Positions 24,183-34,191 of a stretch of DNA of 64,000 nt are shown in pieces. A model generated the notes under the pieces. It had not been told where the DNA came from, did not search any database, and worked only from the letters and a program-made list of their open reading frames with translations. The DNA comes from Whitmania pigra (Eukaryota > Annelida > Clitellata > Hirudinida > Haemopidae). The number at the start of each line of letters is the position of its first letter. Within the stretch, counting starts at the first letter, position 1. The stretch covers positions 217,501 to 281,500 of the forward strand of contig JAJTWR010000013.1 in the NCBI GenBank assembly GCA_021613335.1, in the 5' to 3' direction. The position numbers and the translations under genes were made by a program.

Positions 24183-25263
24183 ATGAGGGAATATAAATTG
24201 GTTGTCTTGGGCAGTGGTGGTGTTGGAAAATCAGCTTTGGTAAGAAATTTAAACTATCTATTTGAGACGTAATTCAAAATAACATTTCTACTCTTTGTAG
24301 ACTGTTCAATTTGTTCAAGGAATATTCGTGGAAAAGTACGACCCAACCATAGAAGATAGTTATCGCAAAGTAATACGTATTTATTCTGATTAAGAACTAG
24401 CTAACTGTAATTGCATTTGATAACCCTATCAACGTGGAAGGTTTTTTTTTAAGTGGAAGTTGATGGACAGCAGTGCATGTTGGAAATCCTGGATACAGCA
24501 GGAACTGTTAGCATAGCGGAGATTCTGGTTTACGGAAAATGCATCAATTTTATGTATGTTTTTTTATTTCAGGAACAATTTACCGCCATGAGAGATTTGT
24601 ACATGAAGAACGGTCAAGGTTTCCTGCTCGTGTATTCAATCACTGCACAGTCAACATTCAATGATTTGCAGGACTTGAGGGAGCAAATATTGAGGGTGAA
24701 AGATATGGATGAGGTAGTGATTTTTATGAGATTAGAAAGTGGAAGTACTTTCAATGATGTGTGTGTGTGGCAGTCATGGTGTTTGATTGAGGATGTTATT
24801 GAAAGTTTGGCTTATGTGTCATGTCATATTTCTTAAATTAGGTTCCTCTCATATTGGTGGGTAACAAATGCGATCTGGAGGACGAGAGGGCAGTGGGTAA
24901 AGACCAGGGTCAAGGGTTGGCCCGCCAATGGAATTGCACCTTCCTGGAAACGTCTGCAAAGTCAAAAATAAATGTCAATGAGGTACAAATGTAGTTTTTT
25001 GTTGATTTTTATCAATTGCCTGATGCTAAACTGCTGCTTGTTAATGTATTTATCTTAATTCTGGAATATTTGTTTGATAACTTGTAACAGATATGACTCT
25101 GTTCATCATTTAGATACATGATTTCTTCATGCATTAAAAGCAATTTCTTAAATTAAGATTCAAATAAAATCAGATATTTCATGATCTTGTTCGACAAATC
25201 AACAAGAAAAATCCAGACGTGAAGAGCAAGAGCACAAAGAAGAAAACTTGCTGCCTATTTTGA
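24183..25263 (+). CDS. RAP1: RAP1 Ras-like small GTPase
   Basis: Six coding exons join in frame to 185 codons: 24183-24239, 24301-24376, 24454-24506, 24573-24713, 24842-24982 and 25174-25263. All Ras-family motifs are present: P-loop GSGGVGKSA, effector region [28 protein letters not shown] and the SAKSK loop. Threonine in place of Ras Gln61 after DTAG, and MLEILDTAG, are Rap signatures. The tail is polybasic and ends CCLF, a CaaX prenylation box; a final F or L usually favours geranylgeranyl. Rap1 controls integrin and cadherin adhesion and ERK signalling. The ATG follows a ttttag acceptor, so a 5' non-coding exon exists. The only frame-consistent junction of exons 2 and 3 gives KVILEVDG where animals usually have KQVEVDG, one residue longer. 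Confidence 0.95.
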
Positions 25264-26580
25264 GGGTTTAGAGGCATTGGCTAGTTTTTATTGCTGTATC
25301 CTAGCTACTGATTGTTAAGAAATCTAAATTTGCTTTCCTTCAATGAATTAATTTGGTTTCTGTAATATTTAAATACACTTGATTCATCACTGGACCACGT
25401 CGCAAGATGTTGTCCTTAAATGTGCGAACATTGTAATCATGAGCATTCTTGCTTTTTATGAAAATTCAGTTTTAGCGACTTTATTTTGTAATTTGGTTCT
25501 TGGCCAATATTTTTATTATCGCTGAGTTTATTTTTTTATAGCTGTCATCAAGTTTGCCTTGCTTCACTCCAATTTCAGACTTAGACAAGTGATGCTCCTA
25601 AATATTTGAATATGTTGATTATTGAAAGCATTGCTTTTCTAAACCATGTTTAATGACCCTTCAGAGCTTAAATAACTGCATAAAATTGCTAATTATCTCA
25701 TAGTATATAGGGTTTGAGCAATAGTGGAACTTTTTAAAATAAATTAGAGATGTTCAGTTAGAAGTGCATTGTTCTGCACCTCAATTGCTTGGTTATGATG
25801 CGAACCACAGAAACATTCCTCGTTATTTATGTTTTCCTAGTCAAATGTCTTGTCCAGGGGTTTGTCAAATAATTTGTGTATTTATTAACAACATGATGCT
25901 CTAGTTTCAAATGAATCCAAAGAAATTGTTTTGACCAGCATTTTTGGCTTGTGAGTTAAAATTAGTTTTTGGAGAGTGGGTTAAGGTGTGGCATGAATTT
26001 TGTGGTCTCCGATTCTCGTGCATTATATATATATTAATTTTCCGAGTTTTTAGGGTATATGGTGATCTCCCTGTAATGTAAGTAGCAGTTCCACAGGTTT
26101 TTTTTATACCGTGGTCCGGGTAAAGCGTTGAAACGCTACTGAATTCCACTATAGAGTGGGTAAGACCTTTAAATCTATTAAAAAAAAAGTTTCATGTTGC
26201 GATATTGGCGGCTAAAGGGAACTAAAATTTTGGATATGGACAGATATCGACTTTTCTTGTGCTGTTTCGTAAGATTTATTGCGATATTGTGAAAATGGCA
26301 AGCTTAGGATGTCGAAAAGTAAAAAAATTTGTGGGGATTTTCCACGATGAATGCAAATGATTCTAGAAAACAGATGAAATGACGCCAACTAATCAGCTGT
26401 AATTTAATTAAATTTAATAATATTCTTAATAATTAAAACTGATATTATTTAATATTTAGATGTTGTTCCAGGTTTAATGCGTCTCATGAATTTAGATTAC
26501 ACCTTGCCATGTGTTTTATAGTGAATACTATGTTTACGTGAGTATGTAGAGTGTAGAGTATCTAGTTGAATATATTTAGA
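25264..26580. other. RAP1 3' region and RELCH upstream region
   Basis: AT-rich. The first part is likely the RAP1 3' UTR, with several aataaa-like sites. No coding exon is recognised. Confidence 0.4.
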
Positions 26581-29500
26581 ATGGAAGGGGTTAGTCTTAA
26601 CCCTTTTGACGAAAGTGATAATGATGACGAAAAACTTGATTACCTGCCCGACTTGCATCTGTGCAATGAAGATTCAAGCGATAAATGCAATAGTAAATCA
26701 TCGAAGCAAGTACCTGATAATTTAGATAAACCAGCGATGACAATAGACGGAATAGCATCGCGTTTAATTAATGACCGATTTCTACTGACAGCCCTTGAAT
26801 TTCATATGGAGCTAATGGAATCAGGCTATGAGCTTCCCAGGTTTAGAGATTTTTTTTCGAACCCTGCCAACTTTGAACGAGGAAGAACTGTAGATAACAC
26901 CAAGTTAACTAGAACGTCCAGTATTCAAACATTTGATTCTCTCGATTTTGCTAGATATTCAGATGATGGAGAAAGACATGAAAGTGATAGAATTGCTGTC
27001 CTGGAATTTGAGCTCAGAAAAGCCCATGAAAAAATCAATTCACTACGATCCTCTCTCACCAAAACTGCAGAAACTGATTCATTACCAATTAATTTTGATT
27101 TGGCTACTACAGAAAGCATTGTTTCTGATGAAAGCTTCATGCCTTATGAAAGAAGAGCCTTAAATTTCTTAATAAATGAATATCTTTTGAAATATGGTTA
27201 CAAATTAACATCAGTAACATTTTCTGAAGAAAGCGATGGACAAGATTTTGATGATTGGGATGATGTTGGGATCAACATTTCAAAACCTCCAAATCTTTTG
27301 AAACTTTTTCGAGATTATGGTCACCATACTTCACCATTAACCCAAATGAGAGATGTTGGATGTATGGCACTCATTCCAGTTCAGGAGCAGCAAAGCAGCA
27401 TGACTGATAGTGTCCTCTCATCAAATGAGGTCCAGATTTTGCATAGAAAAATAGAAATTTTAGAAAAAAAGTTAGAGGCAAAGGTAAAAGATAATGATGA
27501 ATTGAAAATTTCCATTGACGATTTAAAAACCAAAATAGCTAGCAATTGTTTTGTTAACAATAGTTCTGAAGATAATTGTCCTCTAAAAAGTGAAGAAAAT
27601 TCAGATGTTGATAACATACAAACACTTGTTGAGGTGAAAAATGAGACACCACAAGTTGGCTTGGAAGGTTCTGGAAATCTCACATGCTTTCAAAGTGGTC
27701 TGACACATCCAACTGCTTGTTTGTCTTCATTTCAAAAGAAATTGTTTGACATGATCAAAATTAAGGAAGAAGCAGACAAATCATTCCCTCATGAACTTCT
27801 GTGCTCCATTCCAAGTTGTCTCAGTGCAATCGTGGAAGTTCTTGGTGACATCCTGCCTAAAATTGTTCCGAACATTTTACTTGCCAAGAGAGATGAATTA
27901 ATTCCTCTTTTGATCAATGCAGCTGCACTTCATCCGAGACCTGGAAAGAGAGACGAATTGCTCGGCATCATATTCAATCTTATAAAGCGGCCGAACATCT
28001 ACCAGAGACAAGCCATCATGACAGGATGCATCGCATTTGCCCAGCATGTCGGTCCATTGCAAACAGAGGCAGAGTTGCTTCCTCAATGCTGGGAGCAGAT
28101 TTTTCACAAGTATCCTGAAAGAAGGCTTTTGGTTGCTGAAACTTGTGGATGTTTGAGTCCTTATATTCTGGAACAGACCAGAAGTTCCCTCCTTTTTTCC
28201 ATGCTTGATCAGATGTCTACTGACAAGGAGGAAGATGTGAGAGAAGCCGTTGCTAAAAGTTTATCAGTAGTTGCCTCGTTCTTGGAAACTGGTGACAAAT
28301 ATAGCCAAATGGTTAATCTACTGGGAAAACTATTGATTGATCCATCAGAAAAAGTTGCCTCAACAACAAAGATAATGTTATTACCAGCTATTGCAAAGTG
28401 GTCTTTAGACTTAAAGTGCCTTGAAAGCTTTTTAAACCAGATAGTTATGGAACCAATAGAAAGCTCTATTTACCAAACTTTCAACCATTATGCAGTAAAG
28501 GATCAAAAGTTATTCATCAGCAACATGAAAAATTTGCATAATCTTTTGCCTTTCATAGTATCATATGTAATAACCTCCTGTTACAATAACAAAAATCCTG
28601 ATGATCAGTTAAAAGATGCAAATAATGGCTTCCTAGATCCTCGTAGTTGCTTGCCAATCTTGGAAGATGAATCTTTAGGCGGCATTCTCACCATCATGTC
28701 CAGGGAAGATGCCAATACTTTGATTGATCATTTCTACACGACAATCTCTCAAGAATGGTTTGCATCATGGAAAGAATACGATTGGCTAACTGGTGAATTG
28801 CTACAAAGATTAATCGATCTTTCTTCCAAACTTGAGATCTCCCAACCATCACTGCATTTTTTGGTTTCATTTTTCAAAGACCTCTGCACAATGTTGAGCC
28901 CTAGTTTCTCTCAAGTCTTGATGAAATCCAAATTTGAAAAGCTTATTGTTGTTCCCTCAGATGAAAATAGTTTGGACAGAGCTCTAATGAATGGCCAATC
29001 TACACTAAATAGGAGCATTGTACCCATTTTTGTGGCTGGAGTTTACCCAACCATCTTGGATGATAAAGTCTTTTGCGATAATTATGAGGAGAACCACAAT
29101 GCCATGTTCAAATTTTTATGTGATTTACTCAGATCTTTAGCAATTCACCAATCTACATTGATTTCATTGCAGGCATCATTCACTGAATTATGCTCTTCTG
29201 ACGTCCAATCGAGTCGTTTCCAAAGTATTGACATGATCCTTCAGGTTCTGTGGGGATTTGGCATTGTGCACAAGAACCACCTCGTACGTGCAGCAACTTC
29301 CCAGCTGACCGAGTGTCTCATCTCTACATGCAACTTACCAGAAGTAACTGTTACAGGTAGAATCATTCCTGCCCTAGTAACCCTAGCTAGTGATGTGGAA
29401 GAATGTGTGAGGATCTCCACAATATCTCCATTGGGAGCCATCATGGAATATGTGTCATCAGCCTTAGATCAAAACAATGTAAACACAAAGGCAATTTTTG

Positions 29501-30111
29501 AGAAAGTTCAGGTGCAACTTCAGGCATTCATGGAGGAACATCAATCTCCAAATGAGCTGAAATACAGACCACCAGGAAGTCCTGCATCCAGTAACTATTT
29601 TAATCTGGAAATCATAAAGGTGCTGGGCAGAATTGGCCCCAAGGTAGACGCAAAGTTTCGTGACGAGTTCATTCTTCCGAGGTTGACAGCTCTAGCCGTT
29701 CGTAACCAACTTTCTCTCAACACAGATCTTAAATCCAAGCAGGAAGTTGCCATTCGCCTCTTGGATGCTTTCATCAACATTTCTTGCTGTTTTCTAAGTC
29801 GTCAGGTTTCACAGGAGGTGGTCTTACCAGGACTTAAATGTTTGCATCATGATATTCAAACGCTGGCACCAGACAGGGTGAACATCATATCGTCCCTTGT
29901 AAAGGAAATGGAGGATAAAATAGACGAATCTGGAAAAGCTAGCACGACGAGGACCAACCATGACCATCCGAACATCTCGCAAGGCATCAATCTTCAGACA
30001 AGTCAACCCATGGAAATAACAAAACCTAATTTGCTGAGCAGAATAAAAGATGTCAAGGACAAGGCAACCAATGCTCACTTCACGAAGATGTTCTACGCAT
30101 CGAAAAGGTAG
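26581..30111 (+). CDS. RELCH: RELCH (LisH and HEAT-repeat Rab11-binding protein), intronless
   Basis: A single open frame of 1176 codons with no intron. The start chosen is the ATG of MEGVSLNPFDESDNDDE; upstream in-frame codons are not ATG. Residues about 57-90 form a first LisH-like helix pair (IASRLINDRFLLTALEFHME). A coiled coil follows (FELRKAHEKINSLRSSL), then a second LisH at about 187-215 (ERRALNFLINEYLLKYGYKL), a second coiled coil (HRKIEILEKKLEAKVKDNDE), and a long HEAT-repeat half from about 400 with LLINAAALHPRPGKRDELLG and EEDVREAVAKSLSVVASFL. Order and length match RELCH/KIAA1468 (about 1200 residues), which links Rab11 recycling endosomes to OSBP for cholesterol transfer to the trans-Golgi. 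The lack of introns contrasts with every neighbour, suggesting a retrocopy or complete intron loss. A partial copy of its 3' coding part lies at 17880-18045. Confidence 0.93.
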   Translation: MEGVSLNPFDESDNDDEKLDYLPDLHLCNEDSSDKCNSKSSKQVPDNLDKPAMTIDGIASRLINDRFLLTALEFHMELMESGYELPRFRDFFSNPANFERGRTVDNTKLTRTSSIQTFDSLDFARYSDDGERHESDRIAVLEFELRKAHEKINSLRSSLTKTAETDSLPINFDLATTESIVSDESFMPYERRALNFLINEYLLKYGYKLTSVTFSEESDGQDFDDWDDVGINISKPPNLLKLFRDYGHHTSPLTQMRDVGCMALIPVQEQQSSMTDSVLSSNEVQILHRKIEILEKKLEAKVKDNDELKISIDDLKTKIASNCFVNNSSEDNCPLKSEENSDVDNIQTLVEVKNETPQVGLEGSGNLTCFQSGLTHPTACLSSFQKKLFDMIKIKEEADKSFPHELLCSIPSCLSAIVEVLGDILPKIVPNILLAKRDELIPLLINAAALHPRPGKRDELLGIIFNLIKRPNIYQRQAIMTGCIAFAQHVGPLQTEAELLPQCWEQIFHKYPERRLLVAETCGCLSPYILEQTRSSLLFSMLDQMSTDKEEDVREAVAKSLSVVASFLETGDKYSQMVNLLGKLLIDPSEKVASTTKIMLLPAIAKWSLDLKCLESFLNQIVMEPIESSIYQTFNHYAVKDQKLFISNMKNLHNLLPFIVSYVITSCYNNKNPDDQLKDANNGFLDPRSCLPILEDESLGGILTIMSREDANTLIDHFYTTISQEWFASWKEYDWLTGELLQRLIDLSSKLEISQPSLHFLVSFFKDLCTMLSPSFSQVLMKSKFEKLIVVPSDENSLDRALMNGQSTLNRSIVPIFVAGVYPTILDDKVFCDNYEENHNAMFKFLCDLLRSLAIHQSTLISLQASFTELCSSDVQSSRFQSIDMILQVLWGFGIVHKNHLVRAATSQLTECLISTCNLPEVTVTGRIIPALVTLASDVEECVRISTISPLGAIMEYVSSALDQNNVNTKAIFEKVQVQLQAFMEEHQSPNELKYRPPGSPASSNYFNLEIIKVLGRIGPKVDAKFRDEFILPRLTALAVRNQLSLNTDLKSKQEVAIRLLDAFINISCCFLSRQVSQEVVLPGLKCLHHDIQTLAPDRVNIISSLVKEMEDKIDESGKASTTRTNHDHPNISQGINLQTSQPMEITKPNLLSRIKDVKDKATNAHFTKMFYASKR

Positions 30112-30351
30112 AATCACTTCTGATAAATACCAGAGACAGTCTGCTCAATCAATGACACTTGTAATTGGGTAAATGATGCCCCTCGACAAAGCACATCTTG
30201 ATTTTTTACTTAACTATTTGTGTTTAATTTAATTTATAATGATGGCAGTAATCAAACATCAACAATGTGATTTTTATTCAAATTCCTTTTTTGAATTGAA
30301 ATAAAGCAAGCCTAATAATAGATTCACAAGGCATGTTGTCAATCATGTTCT

Positions 30352-30868
30352 TCACTTGCTTTCTGGAATAGCTTCCAGGCCCTGCAGTTTAGACAAATAA
30401 AGATTGTATTTATAATGAGATCTAAAAGTCCCATTAAAACATGATATCTATTTATGATGATTCCATTTTGATTAACCTTGTGCACGTATTCACTTCCCGT
30501 CACCCTGCGGTCCCTCATGTAAGAATGATAATCCTCATTGTGCTCCACCCACCGGCGAGCCATAGTCTGCATTTACAATACAATCAAATGTTAAACCCAC
30601 TCAGTGCGTTAAAACGTGTTCCGCTAAACCACTTTGAGATGATTGATTATTGATCTACATGGACGAACTTGATATAACACAGCATTTTTAAAGTGGTTAA
30701 GAACACCGATATATGTTTAATGATCACTGCAACAATCGGCAGTTAATGACTTCAGCTTGCACTAACCTTTCCGTTGAAAAAAAGGTAGTTTAGCCCAACA
30801 TTAGCGATTGGGGGAACCAACAGGCACCCAGTTACTATAAAGAAACTAGGCAAAATTTCGTACCACAT
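30352..30868 (-). CDS. NDUFA1: NDUFA1 (MWFE) subunit of respiratory complex I
   Basis: Three exons (30868-30767, 30566-30477, 30381-30352) encode 73 residues. It starts MWYEILPSFF, the MWFE signature, followed by one membrane helix (IVTGCLLVPPIANVG). The matrix/intermembrane tail contains EDYHSYMRDRRVTGSEYV and ends GLEAIPESK. Human NDUFA1 is 70 residues with the same layout (MWFEILPG..., MERDRRISG, KGLENID). It is a supernumerary subunit needed for assembly of the mitochondrial complex I membrane arm. It is transcribed away from UPF3, with about 360 bp between the two start codons. Confidence 0.96.
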
Positions 30869-31231
30869 TTCGATTAGAAACACCGAGCCGAAACCGAAGG
30901 TCAGAGACTTTGTTATTACATGACAGATCATGGATAGCTATATTCTCCAGAGAGTTTGATTTGTGAAACCCATTTTTTTTTAATTTATGAAAATTAAAAT
31001 ACAAATATAATCCAATTATTTTTATTAAAAACAGAACAGATTTGGCTTTTATTTTCGAGTTGCTAGTTGCAAAGCATGCAAATATTAAATATTTTATAGA
31101 AATGTAGTTTCTACATAAACTGATATAATGAACACTGTTTATAATTGTAAAACATGTCGATGTCAATTATAGTAAATCTTTGTTTTGTTGGTGAGTTCGT
31201 TTCTCTGTAAACAACACATTATATGCTGAAC
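30869..31231. promoter_or_regulatory. Candidate bidirectional promoter, NDUFA1 / UPF3
   Basis: The 363 bp between the ATG codons of the divergent NDUFA1 and UPF3 genes must hold both 5' UTRs and both core promoters, unless one uses a remote start. I see no clear TATA box at a fixed distance. This is inferred from gene layout. Confidence 0.5.
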
Positions 31232-34024
31232 ATGGCACAGGGTAAAGATGTCGCGAATGACAAGAAAAACAAAGATTCCTTAAAAATTGGTGTTCAGGGG
31301 CCAAACAAGGTTTTTGAATAATTTGTTAAGCGATTTTTTTGCAGTTGAAAAATATGTCATGTAAGCTTTGTAAATAATGAAAGGCATAAGATAAACTTGT
31401 GACTGGGAACTTGTTTTATTGAATAATAAAGTTATTTTACCTAAGTTATTGATTAACATTGTGGAATTTTTACTTTGTAAACTTAATGTAAAACTTAAGT
31501 AAGCTACTTAATGTCAAGCAACTGTTTTGCATTTACGGTCTTGTTTTAATTATTAATATGTGTCTTAGATTGTCATCAGAAGACTTCCCCCAACTTTAAG
31601 TTCAGAAGTGTTCTTGCAACAAGTTTCGCCTCTTCCCGAATTCAGCTACTACTATTTTGTTTCAGGGGAATTAAGGTGGATTTAAGTTGCTTGTTTAATT
31701 CATTTTTTAGTTTTTCCCGGTGGTGTTATATTTTTGTTCTGCATAAAGTTTCTGAGATAAAAACCAAAATAAATTTTCAACTTTTTTCACTTTCAGTGAT
31801 TGCCCATTTTCAAGAGCCTACTTTTATTTTGTGAGAAATGAAGATGTCATGATCTTTCAAGAAAAATTTGATGGATATGTTTTTCTTGACGAGAAAGGTA
31901 ATTAATTTAGTTGATGCATGTTATTCTACAGCATTCAAAGTTTGTTGGCTTTGCGCTTAGCACACATTGCTGCAGGTTAACTGAATGGGTTACATGCCTG
32001 CATATGGCAGCAATGGCAACAGTCGTAATGTGTCGTGTTCGAAACCCAGCCTGCACTGCCGCCAGCGCCCTTGGGAAGGAGCGCTACACAAATGGTTACA
32101 AGAAGTGCCTCTGATGCTGTGTATATGGCGCTATATAAATAAAGTTGCGATATTACATCCATACTTTTTTAATTTTAGAAATTTAGAAGTGAAGTGGCAT
32201 AGATAAGGGGAGGAACAGCTGCCTAGGGGTACATCAATAATTTTAATTGCTGGGAGGACACCAAATTATTTAAATTAGATGATAAATTAATAATATTAGG
32301 AGTGGGGCAACAAATTTAACCTGGGTACCAAAACCCCTAGCTTAACCCCACTTATATAACCTTGTTGAGGAAAGATGCTTAATACTATTTGTTGCATGAT
32401 TTAATGAGTTTCTTGTGTATGACTGCTGTGGCTTCATTAATTGAATTTTAAATATCTTTCAAATATAGGTAATGAGTATCCTGCAGTTGTTGAATATGCT
32501 CCATATAACAAGATTCCAAAGGCAAAAGTGAAAGTTGATCCAAAGGCTGGCACAATTGAGAATGGTGAGCAAGAATTAAGGACAATTCAGTGATTAAAAG
32601 TACTCTTCACATCCAATTGGGCTCATTCTCGAACTGATTTCAGACCCTGATTACCTGAAGTTTCTGGATGCCTTAGAAAAATATGATCAGGAAAATGTTC
32701 CGACCCCCGAATCTCTTCTGGAAGACATTGAAGCCAAAGAGAAACTAGTAAAATGTAAATAAAGATTTTGAAATTCGTTTAAATTTCACTAACCTAATTC
32801 ATGCATTTCTCTAATGGCAACAGGTAGCCCAGGTTTTCTCAAGATGTCAACACCTTTGATAGACTTCTTAAACAAAAGGAGAGAAGATAAAAGACAAGCA
32901 CAGCTGGTTGTTATCTGCTCTTGAAGCACCTCAGTGACAGCATCGATTATCACATTCCTTTTTCCTTTTTTTTTTTGCAGATGAAAGCAAAACAGAAAGA
33001 GGAGGAAAGGAGAAAGAGGCAGGCTTTAAAGGAGCAAAACAAAGCAAAAACCAAAGAAAAATGCCAAGATGATGCTGAACAAGATCCTGTCAAGGCAGCC
33101 TTTGCTATGTTTTTGAGAAGACTCCAAATTAATAATTACGTTAAGCTTGACCATCATTCTCATTTGTTTTGCAGGAACACGATCAAGAAAAGGCCAAAGT
33201 TTTAAGCAAGCCCAGCAAAGGTGCTACATCAAAATCTCAAATCTCTGAAGATCTGAAATTGAGGTCGAGTCCTTCCTACGACAATGTTTTTTAGTATTTG
33301 CCATGATTTTGCATAAGCTAGTTTTATTGATCACATGCCATTCCTACAATTTGAATTCTTTGAATATTTATACGAATCACAGAAATTACATCTTCAACCA
33401 TTTCATTTCTAGAGATCGGGCTAGTGATAGGGAATACTATCAGAAAAGCAAGTACGAGTCCCGAGAACAGAAGAAGAGGGACTTGGAGCCTTTCAAGAAG
33501 GGAAAGAGCAAGTACTCTTCATTTCCAAAAGATAAAAGAGATGAATATGATGTGAGGATGGTATGCCACATTCATTACGTTGTGTTAAAGATGCTCGGTT
33601 TAATGAGTCACGTGCTCGCTAATGAGTAATTGTTTTGTAATGCTTTGCAGACTAAAACCAAGACTGAAAAACATGGTCCGAAATATGGCGAATCAGAGAG
33701 CAAGGGTGGCAAAGCTTCGATCCTCGAGTCGAATTCAATCCATTCGAAAGACTCGCGACAGGAACCGGCAGGTGACACACTCCAGAAAAGGAACAAAACA
33801 GGTGACAATCAGGATCATAAAAAGGATGAAAATTATGAGGCAGTTGACAGAAGAGAAGCTGAAAGCAAGCAGAGGATTAGATATAAGGTAATAATGGCTT
33901 TCAAAATTCATTCTTGAGGAAGTTTGTTCATTTATCTGTTCGTAAAAATTAACAGGATAGACCTGAGAGAGCCATTTATAGACCAGGGCATAGGAAGGAA
34001 AAGCAAGATGAAAGCAATGCTTGA
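31232..34024 (+). CDS. UPF3B: UPF3 nonsense-mediated decay factor
   Basis: Eleven exons: 31232-31309, 31569-31675, 31797-31897, 32469-32564, 32644-32754, 32824-32906, 32981-about 33088, 33175-33263, 33413-33560, 33651-33887 and 33956-34024 (about 408 residues). The N-terminal half is the UPF3 RNP-type domain that binds UPF2: IVIRRLPPTLSSEVFLQQV, then SRAYFYFVRNED, then EYPAVVEYAPYNKIPK. A long Lys/Glu-rich middle follows (KAKQKEEERRKRQALKEQ). The last exon encodes DRPERAIYRPGHRKEK, the exon-junction-complex binding motif near the C-terminus, as in UPF3A/B. The protein couples junction complexes to UPF1-UPF2 in nonsense-mediated decay. The donor of exon 7 is unclear: GTCAAG, a GC donor six bases later, or gttaag. 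UPF3A and UPF3B are vertebrate paralogues, so the symbol is approximate. Intron 3 carries a SINE. Confidence 0.94.
31945..32160 (+). mobile_element. SINE with L2/CR1-like 3' tail
   Basis: In a UPF3 intron. The segment contains gtgttcgaaacccagc, a strong B box, and ends tggcgctatataaataaagt. The GCGCTATATAAAT-type end is common to L2-mobilised SINEs of marine and other invertebrates. The upstream A box is degenerate. Confidence 0.6.
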
Positions 34025-34191
34025 ACAATCAAAGTGGGTCTGAATTGCCTTAGAATTGTAACTGGCTATGTCAAGCCATCAACTCTCGTGGGGGTTTAGT
34101 GACATCTTCAACAATTTGTCACAGTAATTTATTTGAATGAAGTATGAACTATCTCAATGTCAACATAAGCAAAAATTAGTTCTTCAAGTCT

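Noticed and set aside
29824..30117. Minus-strand frames antisense to the RELCH end, also seen at 17791-18057
   Set aside because: Shadows of the plus-strand RELCH coding sequence and its partial copy. The similarity between them is explained by the plus-strand homology.
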